Assembly: GCA_030704615.1 (NCBI GenBank)
Contig: CM060734.1
Coordinates: forward strand, 48,254,042 to 48,318,041
Origin: Takakia lepidozioides
Taxonomy: Eukaryota; Streptophyta; Takakiopsida; Takakiales; Takakiaceae
DNA: 64,000 nucleotides
Direction: 5' to 3'
Positions 33,600 to 46,673 of this stretch are shown piece by piece. The notes under the pieces are model-generated. The model saw only the letters and a list, made by a program, of their open reading frames with translations, was not told the DNA's origin and searched no databases. Within the stretch, counting starts at the first letter, position 1, and each line of letters opens with the position of its first letter. The translations under genes were made by a program, and so were the position numbers.

Positions 33600-34930
33600 A
33601 AGTCACTCCCCTTGGTTCCTAATGCGAGAGATGCGGATTTTCAAGGTTGTTGAGGGTGCCTTTCCGTACTCGCCTTGAGTCTGCCAGATAATAGTGGGTT
33701 TTCATCAACACCAACTCACATAGTCACCCATTACTATCTGGCGGTCAACCCACTGGGAGACTGGGCACCCACTGTTGCTTCCATGGCAAGCACCCATTTG
33801 ACATAAGCAATAGTGGGCGAAGGTTATGGTGAGAGATGGAAACCCTCCAGCCGCACTGTCCCAGCAGCCACATTCTAAACAGTAGGTTGGAAAGGCACCT
33901 TTAGTGTAATGCAGATGGGTATGCCGTGTTATCTCCTTTTCTCCTCAGTTATCCAGTCGGAAGTTTAAATATAGTAGTGTATATAGTAGTGTATACAGGA
34001 GGGCTGCGGCCACCAAATTCATTCCAAAGCTTATTAGGCAAGTAATCATTGTTCCGTATCCCAACGACTTCTGTAGAGTCTATGTTCGGATTGTATTCTG
34101 TACAGAATCGGAGAGGATGACAGGAGGGGGGAGGATTGTTGCTTTAAGGACTTTGATGGCCCCCTGAAAAAAAGCTCATATGCCACCACTAAATTGTGGC
34201 CAGAAATGATGCAATATGGAGCATCACACCGCTTTTGTTTTGAAATAGAAAAACAGTATTTTTGCTTGTATTTTCGTTTGCACAAGTATCAAACACAGAA
34301 TCACCTCACTTGTGCCCCATCTCTTGACTATCGCATGACTACCTAATGAACACCTCCCTACTTACCTTGAGGTGTTTTCAACCTTGGAACTGGACTACCA
34401 CTACATGTAATCAGGGATTTAAATGTGCACACTATCATACCTATGGGACATGTCAAAGGCACTGATACAATAAGGATGATCTTCAACAAAAGCACCAGCT
34501 CCCCCCCTTCAGCTCTCAGCCAAAGGCTGAGTGACATTATCCTTCCTTTGATGTGCTATCACAACTACGAATGGCTAAATCTATATCTTGCAAACTGACT
34601 CTTAGCAATGCAAGCTTTGAATAAGAAAAATTCTTCTTGATGCATTCTCCAGTTTCAGCACGTTGTACCTTCATGTCAGCTTGGGATAGGATGATCCTGA
34701 TAATTGTTCGTCAGACTATTGGGATCCCTGCAATGTAAACACTAATTTAGGTCCTCGTATATGCTTTATCCGGGCTGGAAGATGGTCGGTAGAAATGCAA
34801 ATAGGCTGCCAATCCCGAGAAAGGGTTGCTGGTTGCTTACTGAAGACCTGCACCGGAATAACTTGCTAATCCAGAAAGGTTCAAGAGCGATGATGGTCCT
34901 CTGAAGAAACCTCGTCCAATTGCTCTGAGA
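33600..34930. other. Intergenic stretch between convergent genes
   Basis: No gene recognised between the 3' ends of the plus-strand thylakoid-type gene and the minus-strand receptor kinase. ORFs at 34285-34046 and 34990-34766 have no family motif. The latter overlaps the last kinase exon in another frame. Confidence 0.45.
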
Positions 34931-34937
34931 CCACACT

Positions 34938-37900
34938 TCAAATAGAGGAGTCATAGGGGTCCAGGCGATCAATGCTCCGTTGAGATGCACCCAAATCCTC
35001 TCCTGACCTTCGTTTGCTCAAGCTGGCTCGTTGCATCAACCTAACTAATGATTGTACTACCTCTGACATTGGTGGTCGAAATTCAGGCTCAGGCTGCATA
35101 GAAGGATGAACTCGTTAGAAAATTCCACATAGAAACCCTTCCATCTGTACAATTTGTTCCTGCTTCATAATTTTAGGATTACTGGCAGGTTTTGTGACAT
35201 CACTAGGTTAGCTGAAGCAGGGTATACATGATTCAGACAAGCACCATCCCCTGCCACCAAGGATACTGCTGAAAGCAACTGGACCTCACCATTATCACAG
35301 CCATAACCTCTATGGGCTACTGCCTTCCGTTGGAAGGTGGACACTTCGAACCCTAGATCACCTAGGGTATGCTCAGGTAAGGCACAAACTCCCAACCACT
35401 ACCTGCTCTGCGGCAGCGACAAGGATGTTTTTGTTGACAATGCAGTGGGACATTTTTTCTTGGCAGCATAACCAGTTGCAAGCTTACCATGCCTGGGTTT
35501 GAACGTGGGGGAATATTTGAGCATCCGGTAAAAATTCCATGGGTTTGAAGTGCCATGCATCTCAACGGATGTGTTCTGCCCTGTTGGCAAGGGGGCTAAA
35601 CCGTCAAGCATGGGTGGTCCCCCAGTTACTTTAGTTGTAAAAAGCAGTGGTGCAGCAAGGGGCTTCTATTGCAACATTGACTAATGTTGCCATCGGCTTA
35701 CATGAGGAGAAGGAAACAAACTGTATGACACGTAAAGTTGCAATTACTGACCTGGACACATAGTGCAATGATGTCAGCGAAGCGTGAGAGAGATTTGGCA
35801 GGGTAAATGCCCTTCAATGCAGGGTCCACCATTTTGGCCAGTGCATCAATGTCGTGCAGCTGTGGTGTGGCCCACCGCACCAATGACTGCTCCGCTCTTG
35901 GCTTTGTGCTGCACAAGAAGCCATGGGGCTGTTTAGAAGTTGAGATTTGAGGAAATTTGTAGTTTCTCCAGTTGTCGCTTTTAAGGACTAGGTTTAGCAT
36001 GGAGCCATCTCTATGCATCTTCACATCACATGACACTATTTGACACCTTGATAGAAAACAAGTCCGAATCTTTCTCATGACCTGTTCTGAACAGAGAGAT
36101 AACAGAGTTAGGCAGCATGCACAACAATCTGAAAGTAGTGCTTCGCCAGGAAACTAGTTTCAAATATGCCATAAGGACTGCAACACACAATTCTGTGGCA
36201 ATTCAAATCCTTGTCGTTTGATGATATATAGTACAAATCCCGAAAGTCTCCCAGACCCGTTGTTCTTCCCTTTTTGGCATTCCCATCTCCTCCCTTAGTT
36301 TGTGATGCCCAACCTCTAGTGCCCCAAGCAAGAGACCCCAGTCTTTCCAGGTCAAAGAAAGAGATTAGGATTAAGAAGAGAGAAAAGATGGGAAGGACCT
36401 GTCCAGAGGCTTGCGCCCTGTCAACAGCTCCAGCATGACCACACCAAAGCTGTACACATCACTCTTCACTGTATACACTCCAGACATGGCATACTCTGGG
36501 GCACTGTATCCAAATGAGCCCAACATCTGTGCTGACACCTGCCCCAGCCAACCCTTTCACCTTAATACCCCCTTCCATAGCAATATTGCTGGAGAAAAAC
36601 AGTTTGCAAGGTCAAGGACAAGATAAACCAAGAACCAAATGGATTAAGAGCTGCAATGCAGTAGCCCACTTTTTCACTGCTCGAGGAAGATAAGTTTGTA
36701 AGGTGAAAGGACGAGCATATACCTGGCGGTCAGAACCAAATGGGGTAAGAGCTGCAATGCCACAGTCGGACAGATGCGGGTTGAGCTCATCGTCCAGTAG
36801 AATGTTGGCTGATTTGAAATTACGGTGGACTACTGCTGGCAGGCATACTTCATGCAGGTATCTGCACAATCCAGACAGGAATAACCGTCTCCGATTACAA
36901 CCAATTGTACCATCACTACTTCGACCGTAACATTCTCCAGTCTGTGCCATTAGTGGTGGGAGAACTGGATCTTCCCCATCCATCTCTCTACCTTTTAATA
37001 GCCCAACGTTTTGTCATCACAGATGCTTTTCTCATCATTGTTGCTCTTTGGCTCATTTGTCATCATGACTTTAAGCATAATAGACACATCTCTGCTGGTA
37101 TACTCTGTGAAGACCCTCAATTTGACAACTGTAGGTTTCTGGCATTGTCAGTTTCCCCCCCCTGCAGCACTAGTATGATAACTCCTCTCTTGTGATTGTG
37201 TACTCAAATAGGGTGTGTAATACAAAGCAGTAACACCAAAAAGGAGCATACTCCAGGGCCCGTGCAGCTCCCAAGGCAATCTTGACCCGCACATTCCAAG
37301 AGAGGCGCTTGCTGCCTTCGTCAGTGGTATGAAGCAGTTCATTGAGGGTGCCACGGCTAACATACTGGTATACCAGCAGCCGCTGCCCGTGCTCTGCACA
37401 ATATCCCACCAGCTCAGTGGTGTTGGTGTGCTGTAGACGAGATATGTTAGCTACAATCCCTAAAAATTCTTCCTCATTTTGCACTAGGGGCGCAGACGTG
37501 TCCAGCTTCTTCACTGCTAAGACCTGCACATTGTAAACCCAATTTTATCCTCAGAGGTTCCTTCATGACTATATCCAGCAGTAAAGAATTCGGTCACATG
37601 AAGCTTTTCTTTCTTGATGAGATGACTCTTCTAAACTACTTCTAATTGACATTACAAGTCATATCCAGCAACATGTTCGAATGCAAGGGTAACAAAGTGA
37701 AATAGAACATCACTATCAACTCACTAGAGAACATCAATAGAGAAACTGGGCTGGGTGAGTCATGACTTGTGTAAGTACCGATCATCTCAGAAACTTGATG
37801 GGATGCAAACATAAACATTCAACCACGTGGAAGATGACAATAGTAAACAGTTGTAGTACTCAGGGCTCCAAAGCATGCCATGTGTGCTGCTGGGTCTCAG

Positions 37901-40900
37901 GCAGAGCTCAGGTGGAATCGTTTGTGTGAAGATAGCCTACCTGACCATTGGGAAACTCAGCACGGTAGACACGTCCGAGGGAACCTTCACCAATCAGGTT
38001 TTCTTGGGCAAAGCTGTTGGTGGCGGACTGAAGGTCTGCAACAGAAAAGGCAGTGGCAACAATTGCACTTTTGGAACCCTTGCTCGAAGAACTCCTGCTT
38101 TTGCCCATATCCCCCAGGCCCTTGAATGGTGGGGGCACCCTCAGTGTCTTAATTGGGGGTGAAGCTTTCACTTTTTCTTCCGGGTTTGCCTTCTCAAAAG
38201 GAGTGGCTGCTGCGCCCAACACAAATGGGCGTAAGACTCAGTGTATCCCCAACATGCAGGCTAGATTTCCATTTGCTTGTAATGTGCAAAAGAGATTCAT
38301 TGTTAGACAAACTTACTATAGATTCTTAAAAGCTTTCCGCATATGGGGATGTACATCTGGTTCTCTCACTAATCATGCCACAAAAGCTGTATTTATGGGA
38401 TTGGAGATCAGTTTCATCTCACCTGGTTCGAAAACTTTGAGATTGCTTCGACTCACCTTACCTGTCCATATCAAACCCAGGGCCACACCAAAGACCCACA
38501 CCAGATACTGATCAGCAACAATTAGAGAAAGGGAGACCTGCCCAGAGCATTGAATCTCTCATTATACTTTACCAACAGCCATCAACGAGAATGACATCCA
38601 CTGTAGATAAACGCAGCAAGTTGTGATGCTGAACAAACATATGGAACTATAAACACAGTTCTTTGACAGTATGGAAGCAAAGAGCATTCCATTTATGTTT
38701 AGAAAAGGGAAGAACACTGACGAGTAGTGTAGTATTATCCTTGAGTAAAGCAATGCGACAGGTCATCGCAAGTAAGAGTATATGTTCAATATGCTCAATT
38801 CCTTATTTGCATTGACAAATTCCATGTCTTCCAAGACCAGTCTGTCCACATTAAATGGTTGCACCGATTGAAACCAACCTTTCTTGACAGGGGGAATAAG
38901 TGGCCGCAACCAAGATCTACGGCCAGCTTGTGCCGTCTCCTCATCAATGTCTTTCTCTTCACGAGATCTCCAAACATAGAACAAAACAGCCAAAGCTGCG
39001 GCCACTCCCGCCAAGAGAACGGCAGCTATAATTCCAGCAATGCGCCCAGTGCTCCAAAAGGTAGTACTCCCAGCACTAGATCCAGAAGGAGACTTTGAAT
39101 GACCTTGCCCCGGAGGTGGACTGAGGGGTCGCTTTGGAGGAGGAGGGGGTTGAAACGGAGGAGGAGGTGGGGCCGGTGAGTTGCTAAACTGATTCCCACC
39201 AATCCTGCCATAGAAAATATATTCCATAAGCTTTTCCATTTACAGGTGCAGTGCACATGATTAGACAAAGTATAGCAGTTATGCCAGTAACCATACAACA
39301 CCCACATAACAAGACACTGGGGATTTGGTAGATTATAAAATACCTTAAGTTTGGGGGGTTGAGGCCAGAAGGAAGCCAGCCAGTAAACTGATTGTCCTCA
39401 ATATCTCTGAAACACAGTTCCAATAAGCACTCAGAAATCATATTACCTGCCCACTCATTGGAAGCACACAGCTAATTTGTGGGCACCCAAGTTGAGCAAG
39501 TTTCTCAGCTTGCACACTGGGAGCCTCAATGAGCAAGCACTACTAGGCAATCACTGATAATTGGAACTGATGACGAGTTTGACAGTACAACCATGAAAAC
39601 ACATTTTTTTCAAATACATTCACATTTACAAGCTAAGCTATAAACAAAAGAAAATTGAGCACCAACAAGGTGCTTACAAAGTTTGCAGGTTGCTCAGCTG
39701 TGCAAGAGAGGCAGGTAAGTTGCCATTCAGATTGTTATGCTCCAAGTTGCTGCCAATGCCACAATAAATCAGGAAAACAAAAGGAGATCTGGGGGATTGT
39801 GTAAACGGGTGACATTGTCGAAAGAAAGGATTAGCAAAACATTCAAAAGGGTAGAAAAGAGTCAACAGCTGGATCAAATACCGAGAAGGTTAAGACTTGA
39901 CCTATGCAGGAGCAGTTGTGAAGGTAAAATGTTCCTTGGCAGGGGATCTATGACATGGAAGCTGGACGCAGAAACATTACAAATGTAGTGGTGATGATGC
40001 TCACAGAGTTGTCAGACTACTCAAGTCGCCCAATGAGTTCGGAAGAGACCCAGACAAACTGTTGAAGGATAGATCTCTGGCCATACACAGACATTGCCAC
40101 TACAGTAAAATATCGTCCACAAGACATTGAAGTGGTCAGGTCAATTGGCAACCAGCCCCAAGCAAATGAAATAGACATGCAATCAACCACTGTAATGTTG
40201 GAAAACCACTGGCGTGTGGTCGGGCTAGGGATTGAACCTAGGACCTCCCCCATTCCGGTGAGGTGCTCTACCACTGAGCTACCCGTCCCATTCTGTTCTC
40301 AAAGTGCCGTGCAAGGGCTATAACCTTGACACTCCAACACTCCCCCTCCAGGCATAGCCCTTATAGCTAATGCCCACCCATTCTGACCACCGCCCCAACC
40401 TTGGCTCTGATACCATGTTGGAAAACCATTGGCGTATGGTCGGGCTAGGGATTGAACCTAGGACCTCCCCCATTCCGGTGAGGTGCTCTACCACTGAGCT
40501 ACCCGTCCCATTCTGTTCTCAAAGTGCCGTGCAAGGGCTATAACCTTGACACTCCAACATGTAACCCTTCAACAAATCAGCTTAAAGTGGCACAGAACCA
40601 AGATGAAGTGGTGGTAGGCAATGGGAAAAATGCCAAAAAGGCCAACTTACAGCGTCTTCAAAGTGACGAGTGGTGTGAAAAGGTCTGGAATAGTATTGCT
40701 CAGCTGATTGTGGCTTACGTTTCTGCAATGGAGCAAAACAGGATTCTGTGGGTGTTACAAACTGAGCTAAGACCCTCTAAAACACTTTTTACCCTGAAGA
40801 TAGAGTTTGTTGCACTATACTTTGCTAGCAATGCACGGAGGAATGAACCAGCAAGACTTGGAAACCCAAGTCCATTGGTATTTTTCATGGCAGCGTTATC

Positions 40901-43551
40901 CTCAGTGAACCGAAGAGGCCACAACGTGTAAGCATTTTCTGAAAAAATCTGCACCTCGTAAGAGAACAGTATATTATACCCACTCGGACAAATAGCTGAA
41001 GTCCCCTTGAACACATTTTCCCTGTTAAGACTGACCACTCAGATGATGTTTTGTCCATTAGTCCAATTTCGGTTGACAGCTATCAGTTCTGATTATATGT
41101 CATAAGCAGCAGCAGCAGTCCACATATCACTATTTTTGGCATATCCAACAAGGAGGATTGGAGAGATAACATACAAATCAGTTAGAGAGGTAAGATCATG
41201 AAGTGAATAAGGTAGATTGCCACTGAGTTGATTTCCGTCCAAGAATCTGCAGACAGCGAGGAGTATCATTAGCGGTTGACCAGTACCTGTAAAAATTTTG
41301 AAACCTTATTCAAGGCACTCGGAAAGTTCACACCTATGAAGTTTCTTGAGTCCTGACATATTTTATCAGTGGCAGGGGAAAACATTTGACAAATTAGATC
41401 ACCTCCTTTAGAGGGAGGGCTAATGCTTCTTGGCCAGCCACCTGTTCAGGCACCAGTTTTGCAAACGATGGACACTTCCTCTTCTGAGGAGATAACATTC
41501 CGAACGTCCTTCACAGTCAAAATGGCAAAAAATGGCATTTCCTCAAGACAAAGTCAGACACAGAGTAGCCAGGACTTGGCGAAGCAGAGGGACACAGGTG
41601 GGGTCACTTACAGCTGGATAATATAAGGGGGCAACTGGTAAGGCATACTCCCTCCAATGTTGTTATTGCTCACATCACTGCACCAGACAAATGCAGACTT
41701 ACAAGCTGATCATGATTGGTGCCTCACTACAATCAAGTATTCCATTGCTTTTCCAGGCAGCAGTTTGCTGAAAGGCCCACTAAACACTTGGTTTCTGCAC
41801 CCAACTCTGACTTGTAGAAGCATCCACAGTGTGGGAAGCTATGGTGCTCACAGCTTATCCCACTGTTCTGGCAATGCTCAACAACTGACAGTTGTGGGGG
41901 ACATGTTGGCAGAAGAAACAGCAAGCAGGTGCATCTAGGCACAGGAATAACACCCACATCTAGTCAGAACCTGTGACAAGGTAACTCAGTAGGCTACAAT
42001 ACACCTCTCTAGATCTCTTAGTCAGTAGAATCAATCATGTATACTGGACAAGTTTGTAGGACAGGACTATTTCACCAGCATGTCCAAGAAATCTGCATGT
42101 GAAGCTGTCAAAGACGACATTAAAGTGCAGTCACGACACTCCTGATAGGCAAATCGGACATTGCATTCTGAAAATGTTCAAACAGCAAAATGCATGAGCC
42201 ATGAAAGGAGAGTGCAACAGAGTGGAAACTGACAGATAAAGTAGCCCTGTGAATTGATCGAGCCAAGATCCGAGTGTTCCAGACAGTCCCAAGCCAGACA
42301 GCAGACTGAAAAATAACAGCAGAACAGAAACTCAGCTGTAGCATGCATGAGGAAAGCTCTTCAAAGTATGTGGGTCAAGTCTTTGTCTAGTTCAAGAAGT
42401 GATAGCTCCTAACTGGCATCCTGAATCCGACCTCTGCCACTTCACTACTATAAGGCCAGTAACCTCAACTTTGCTCAATAACAGCCACTTGAGGAATGTG
42501 GTTAGCATATGAAGCAATATAGACAGTGTGTTCTACACTCTAAAATTCTTTAAGATTTCAAGGAACCAAAAAAACATACATATCCGTAATGTTGGGTCCT
42601 GAGCAGGAAACTCCCCGCCAATTGTCACTGCACGGATCACCTCCACTCGCATTCCAGTTAGTCAGCTGTGAGGGTTGATATAAGCTGGTATATAATTTGT
42701 TGATGGCAGCCACTGCGCCCCCAGAGAGACACCCAAGGCAAGCTCCCTCAAGTTAATGTTGCTCACAATAACTACCATCCTTACCAGCAGCTACTCTGCA
42801 AGCATGTCAGCTTGCTAGATTTTGAATCCATTTCAGGTCTGGGTTGGGGCCTCGCTGCCACCTAATATGCTGTGCAGAACCCTCAAAATTTTAACAGTCG
42901 CTGGGAGCTGAAACAATAGAATGGTGCTTGCTGTCCTTCAATGCCAGGAAGTAAGAGCTACTTGTTGCAAATATGCATACTTCACAAAAGAATTGGCAAG
43001 AGTCCCCTGAGGAAACTTCCATTTAAAACCGAGGAGAAATTCCGGACAAAGTCAGGAACTGGGTTTTGTTTCCACTTGAAGAAGAAAATTGCAGAATGCA
43101 GATACTCCCCTATTACCCAGTGCATATAATTGAACAGACTTCATGTTGTAATCTGCAAGCTCGCTTACTTCTGGGTAACAGAAGACAAAATGCAGATCTA
43201 GCAGGTATAACTTGATTCGGTACTATTGTGCAACCACAACACGGAGACTTCTGCAAAATTTGGATCTTGAAGTCATGTTCGCCACTAGCTACCCTGGGAT
43301 AGAGACGTGAGACAGTACATTCAAACCATTCTAAAGCTATCCTCGAGCATTCTTCAAGTACGAAACATATTTTGCAGTCAAAAGGTCTTTAACTACCAAC
43401 AGCTTAAATGCAAACATTGGTGCTCGAAGATGGCGACTGAAGGTGTGAGAAATAGAGTACCATCTTGTGCATCTGTAAATCCATGGACCACGCTCAGCAG
43501 CGACACCACAATGCTGATGGCCACACCTAGTTTCCCGAATGTGCGTGCCAT
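34938..43551 (-). CDS. SRF: STRUBBELIG-receptor-family LRR receptor kinase (SRF)
   Basis: Fifteen exons join into exactly 2,100 nt (699 residues), all in phase: 43551-43461, 42712-42580, 42305-42234, 41677-41612, 41246-41175, 40076-40005, 39749-39678, 39406-39344, 39204-38879, 38209-37941, 37523-37252, 36861-36723, 36538-36399, 35908-35752, 35093-34938. A signal peptide (1-24) is followed by an LRR N-cap (31-75, G-G-D-P-C-S-D-N-W) and about six LRRs, one per 63-72-bp exon. A proline-rich stretch (224-246) and a membrane segment (about 268-291) follow. The cytoplasmic kinase has a G-E-G-S-L-G loop and the ATP-binding lysine in A-V-K-K (417). It has H-R-N (515-517) in place of H-R-D and D-C-G (535-537) in place of D-F-G, as in STRUBBELIG proteins. 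It is therefore probably a pseudokinase that signals through partners at the plasma membrane in tissue patterning. A second in-frame ATG at 43596 is possible. Length matches the family. Confidence 0.95.
35215..35420 (-). mobile_element. tRNA-related SINE (GGAAGGTGGACAC family), copy 2, intronic
   Basis: In the last intron of the receptor kinase gene. The minus strand reads GCAGGTAGTGGTTGGGAG (A-box-like, about 35400), CTAGGGTTCGAAGTG (B-box-like, about 35350), then GTCCACCTTCC and GGAAGGCAGTAG. The last block is shared with 26640-26680. Ends are not defined. Confidence 0.4.
40218..40288 (-). ncRNA. tRNA-like cloverleaf in the left LTR
   Basis: A 71-nt minus-strand segment folds like a tRNA. 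The acceptor GGACGGG/CCCGACC pairs 6 of 7. The D arm GCTC/GAGC and the T arm CTAGG/CCTAG are perfect, and the anticodon stem pairs 4 of 5. The A box TAGCTCAGTGG and B box GGTTCAATCC are near consensus. Position 33 is C instead of U and the anticodon region reads GGA, so a working tRNA is doubtful. It is more likely a Pol III promoter relic carried by the LTR. Confidence 0.7.
40438..40508 (-). ncRNA. tRNA-like cloverleaf in the right LTR
   Basis: Identical to the copy in the left LTR, exactly 220 bp away, and in the same orientation as the element. In the 5' LTR it could drive internal Pol III transcription of the element. Confidence 0.7.
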
Positions 43552-43599
43552 TCCTATTATCCCAAGCTGCAACATCATCGTAAGCTTCCCGGCCACAAT

Positions 43600-46500
43600 G
43601 CACGTTCGGGGCTTCCTTTTTACATCTGCGAATAGTAACCTCGAAGCGCCTGTAGGCAGCAGAAGCGCCGATAGATTATATGGTCAGAGAGCACTTCCGA
43701 TGATGCGACAAACAACTAATCCGACACAACCGCCGATTTGGAAAGTGTGCAACAAGCCTGTCGCCGAGATGTCCCGCTGGGACTGGAGCGAAGAGGTTCT
43801 GCGAGAACACGTCTCGAAGCGAAAGAGAGTCAGTGTTCAGCTCCCGCATTTCTAGAGGACGGAAACGAGCAATGCCACATGGGTCAGAAGTGTCTCGCTT
43901 GAATGCAGGGGCCAGAGGCCGCATGATAGGCAAGACAGTGAATCAGAAAGACACCCAGCTCAGCAAAAGTTGTGCCACCCTGGTTTCCTATTACAATGAG
44001 ACTGTCTCCACTGTAGTGCGGCCAGGATCCCATTTCACAACTCCAAACTAAACCTCACACCAATCATGTCACCGTCCCAATAAAACTACGTACCTTGGGC
44101 CCTCTCTCAAGCTGTCCAGATACTGTCACTTATTATTATGCCTTCCCCCCATTGAAAACATGTCATAACAAACGCCAAACAAGCTATATCTTCGTTTCTT
44201 CACCACGAGCTCCATGACAGCTTCATGGTGGGTCCCCTGCACTTTTCCTCCTGCAGGCATGAACTGACTGGATGCGACAGGTGCTGTCATAACTGGCAGC
44301 ACCTAATCAACCAGCACAAACACCCACACCCAGACAGTTAAGTAGGTACAGATTGTGATATCATACTAAAATGGGGCAAAGCCATTGAAAGTTTTCGCTC
44401 TTGATTTCTATCGGGAGAACAACCATCCATGCGATACGCTTAGCCCAACAATAAACTTCACACATATACACATCCTCCGGGCCCACAAATATTTGACTAC
44501 TGGTTGGCTCAACAAAAGCAGCTCACATCTCCGTTGTTCCCTCTGTCGATTATCGGCGGATGACCGAATTGGCTGCTTATAGATTGCTATTTGCATTGAA
44601 ATGATTCTGACCCTGGTCAACTTGTTTACTTTTGTCGCATGGCCAGCCTGGGTTGATCAGATCGGTGCCGAGGAGTCTGAGTTGGGTTCGTCAACATCCT
44701 CGAGCAAAGAATACAATACATACATTGATTGGGCACTTGCACTGACTTGTCATCAGGCAATCTTATCGACGTCGCGCCAAACTTGGATGCTTGCTCCGTT
44801 GCACGCGTCAACAATTCTGCTTTACCTAGATTTTGGATCTAGCATAGAGATCCCCATTTCTTGGAGGGTGGGCTCCACATGTGAGCTCAGACCCTACAGA
44901 TAGGTGGCAGTGTCCGCAACAAGAAGCGGCTTTGACTCAGCAAACACTCCCTTAAAAAAAACCGGGAAAGAAAAATCTGAGCAAATAGTTCAGGGAGATC
45001 GGATGGCTAGGTCTATGCGGGGGAGAAGGCATCTGGAAGAATAGTCTGAGGATAGTTGAGGGTAGACTGGCACATCATGTGTAGAATATAAAGTAAGGAG
45101 GGTGCAAGGCTGGCTTGGCTAGGTGCTCATGCTCATGAGGAGATGGATGGCGACTCGCGAGGCCCTTCTGGGTCCAACCAGGCATGCATTATATAAGCTC
45201 AAAGAGCTTATTAGACACAAGAAAGCAGGGTATAAACGTATGTACAATAAGCAAAGTGGGGTCCTCCAGAAAGCAGCACAAATTCGCGAGATTCTCTAAG
45301 ATGGATCGGAACTGAGCCTGATGCGCACATATACCGCCAAGCAATTCTGATACTGCTAATGTAAGAAATCAGTAAGGGGGTGGATAGGCAACAGTATCGT
45401 CCCGGATCTGTAGGACGGAATGTCCTTCATTCTCTCTCCACTCTGCAATCTCTATCGTAAGCAGTCAGCGTCGTCCCATCTACCACATCTGTACTCGGGT
45501 TGTGTCAGCCAACACTGAAAGAATGGGCGAACATTCATTGTGGTTTCTGGATTTGTTCGACTCTCATGTTTTCTTCCATTTTGTCCCATAAGCTCTATGA
45601 GCTTTCCGCGGACGTTATAAAGCACCATTTCATTTCATTTCCATGTGCAGCACCTGTGCCTGTCCTCGACATGATCATTGGCATGGCTCTGACGCGGTGG
45701 AATGGGTGCTTCAATGTGCTGCTGTAGCCACAACCCCAGCTCAGGCCCATGCAGCTCACTGCCCCATGAAATGCAGGATGTTGGGATGGGCCCTTGTGAT
45801 CTGGTTGGATCAAATTTTTTTGGAGTTCACTGCGATGTCATATATCCTGTACGAGGTAATGTTCCTGCCCAAGCATTTGAGAATTCTTGCTGATGTCCAG
45901 AACGGGACTGGTCCAGATGGAAGTATCCAAATCTCCTTTCCTACTGAGGAACTCTCTCCACATGCAAGTTCAGAGTCCATAAAATATTTTGGCATAGTGA
46001 AAAAACCTAGTGAAGCATGGATAATACACAAGTTTGATAGTTCATTGATGGAGGGCAGATTGAGAGAAGGTACAAGCACATGATGTCTAGTGTCATATCC
46101 ACAAGGACGCTAAGAATTGAACCACCACCTCATAGCTGTCCTTAAGAGCTTGAGACAAGTCTGGCACAGTCTAAGGATACACATGAATGAAGTTACATTG
46201 ATGTTCCTCCGTGCCATAAGATGGGTGGATAGATACCGCAATCCTGCTTGACAGCAACTCCAGATTAGGAAAGAAATGATGAAGTCTCTTTCCCCACAAT
46301 CGCTGCATTGTTGCGCCAGTGTGCGTTTGGGCATGTCTCACCTTAGTTTCTCTGATTTTGTTCAGGCGTGGAGTAATCTGTGAAAAGCTGGTGTAGGAGA
46401 AAGGGCTGGGAGTCATGGAAAGTGTGCAAACAGTGTAGGATCTCAAATTGCCCGCCATGTTTCCACCAAGCCAGCAGACAAACCATATGCATGGACTTCT

Positions 46501-46670
46501 ATTTCCTCCTTTGTGAAAGTTCCTCGTGTACATGCAATATCACAAGTCAACAACATCACAATGTCTACCTTGGTTGAAGGTGGGAACTCAGATCTCCACT
46601 CATGCCATCAATGATGTGGACCCTGATCATATGTTATTGGAGGCAATTCTATGGCACTGCATGTTGTTGA
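43600..46670. other. Long gene-free stretch
   Basis: Upstream of the receptor kinase (its promoter and 5' UTR must lie just above 43551) to the degraded end of the PPR gene. ORFs of 146-182 codons occur (plus 43307-43855 overlaps the first kinase exon antisense; plus 45643-46083). None shows a recognisable motif. No RNA gene or repeat array noticed. Confidence 0.4.
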
Positions 46671-46673
46671 TTG

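Larger units (their letters stand above)
40196..40559 (-). mobile_element. TRIM / small LTR retrotransposon with tRNA-like LTRs, intact
   Basis: A complete 364-bp element lies in a kinase-gene intron (between the exons at 41175 and 40076). The LTRs are 40196-40339 and 40416-40559, 144 bp each with two differences, starting TGTTGGA and ending TCCAACA. Read on the minus strand, the 76-bp interior begins directly with TGGTATCAGAGCCAAGG. This is a primer-binding site for initiator methionine tRNA. It ends with the polypurine tract GGAGGGGGAG before the 3' LTR. A 5-bp target duplication TGTAA flanks it (40191-40195 and 40560-40564). It has no ORF, so an autonomous element must supply proteins. Near-identical LTRs indicate recent insertion. 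Confidence 0.95.

Noticed and set aside
40218-40288. Functional cytosolic tRNA gene
   Set aside because: It lies inside an LTR, is duplicated exactly 220 bp away, has C at position 33 and mismatches in the acceptor and anticodon stems. Called tRNA-like instead.
43307-43855. 182-codon plus-strand ORF
   Set aside because: It is antisense to the signal-peptide exon of the receptor kinase and has no recognisable motif.
45643-46083. 146-codon plus-strand ORF as a gene
   Set aside because: No motif, Cys- and His-rich start of low complexity, no exon partners seen.
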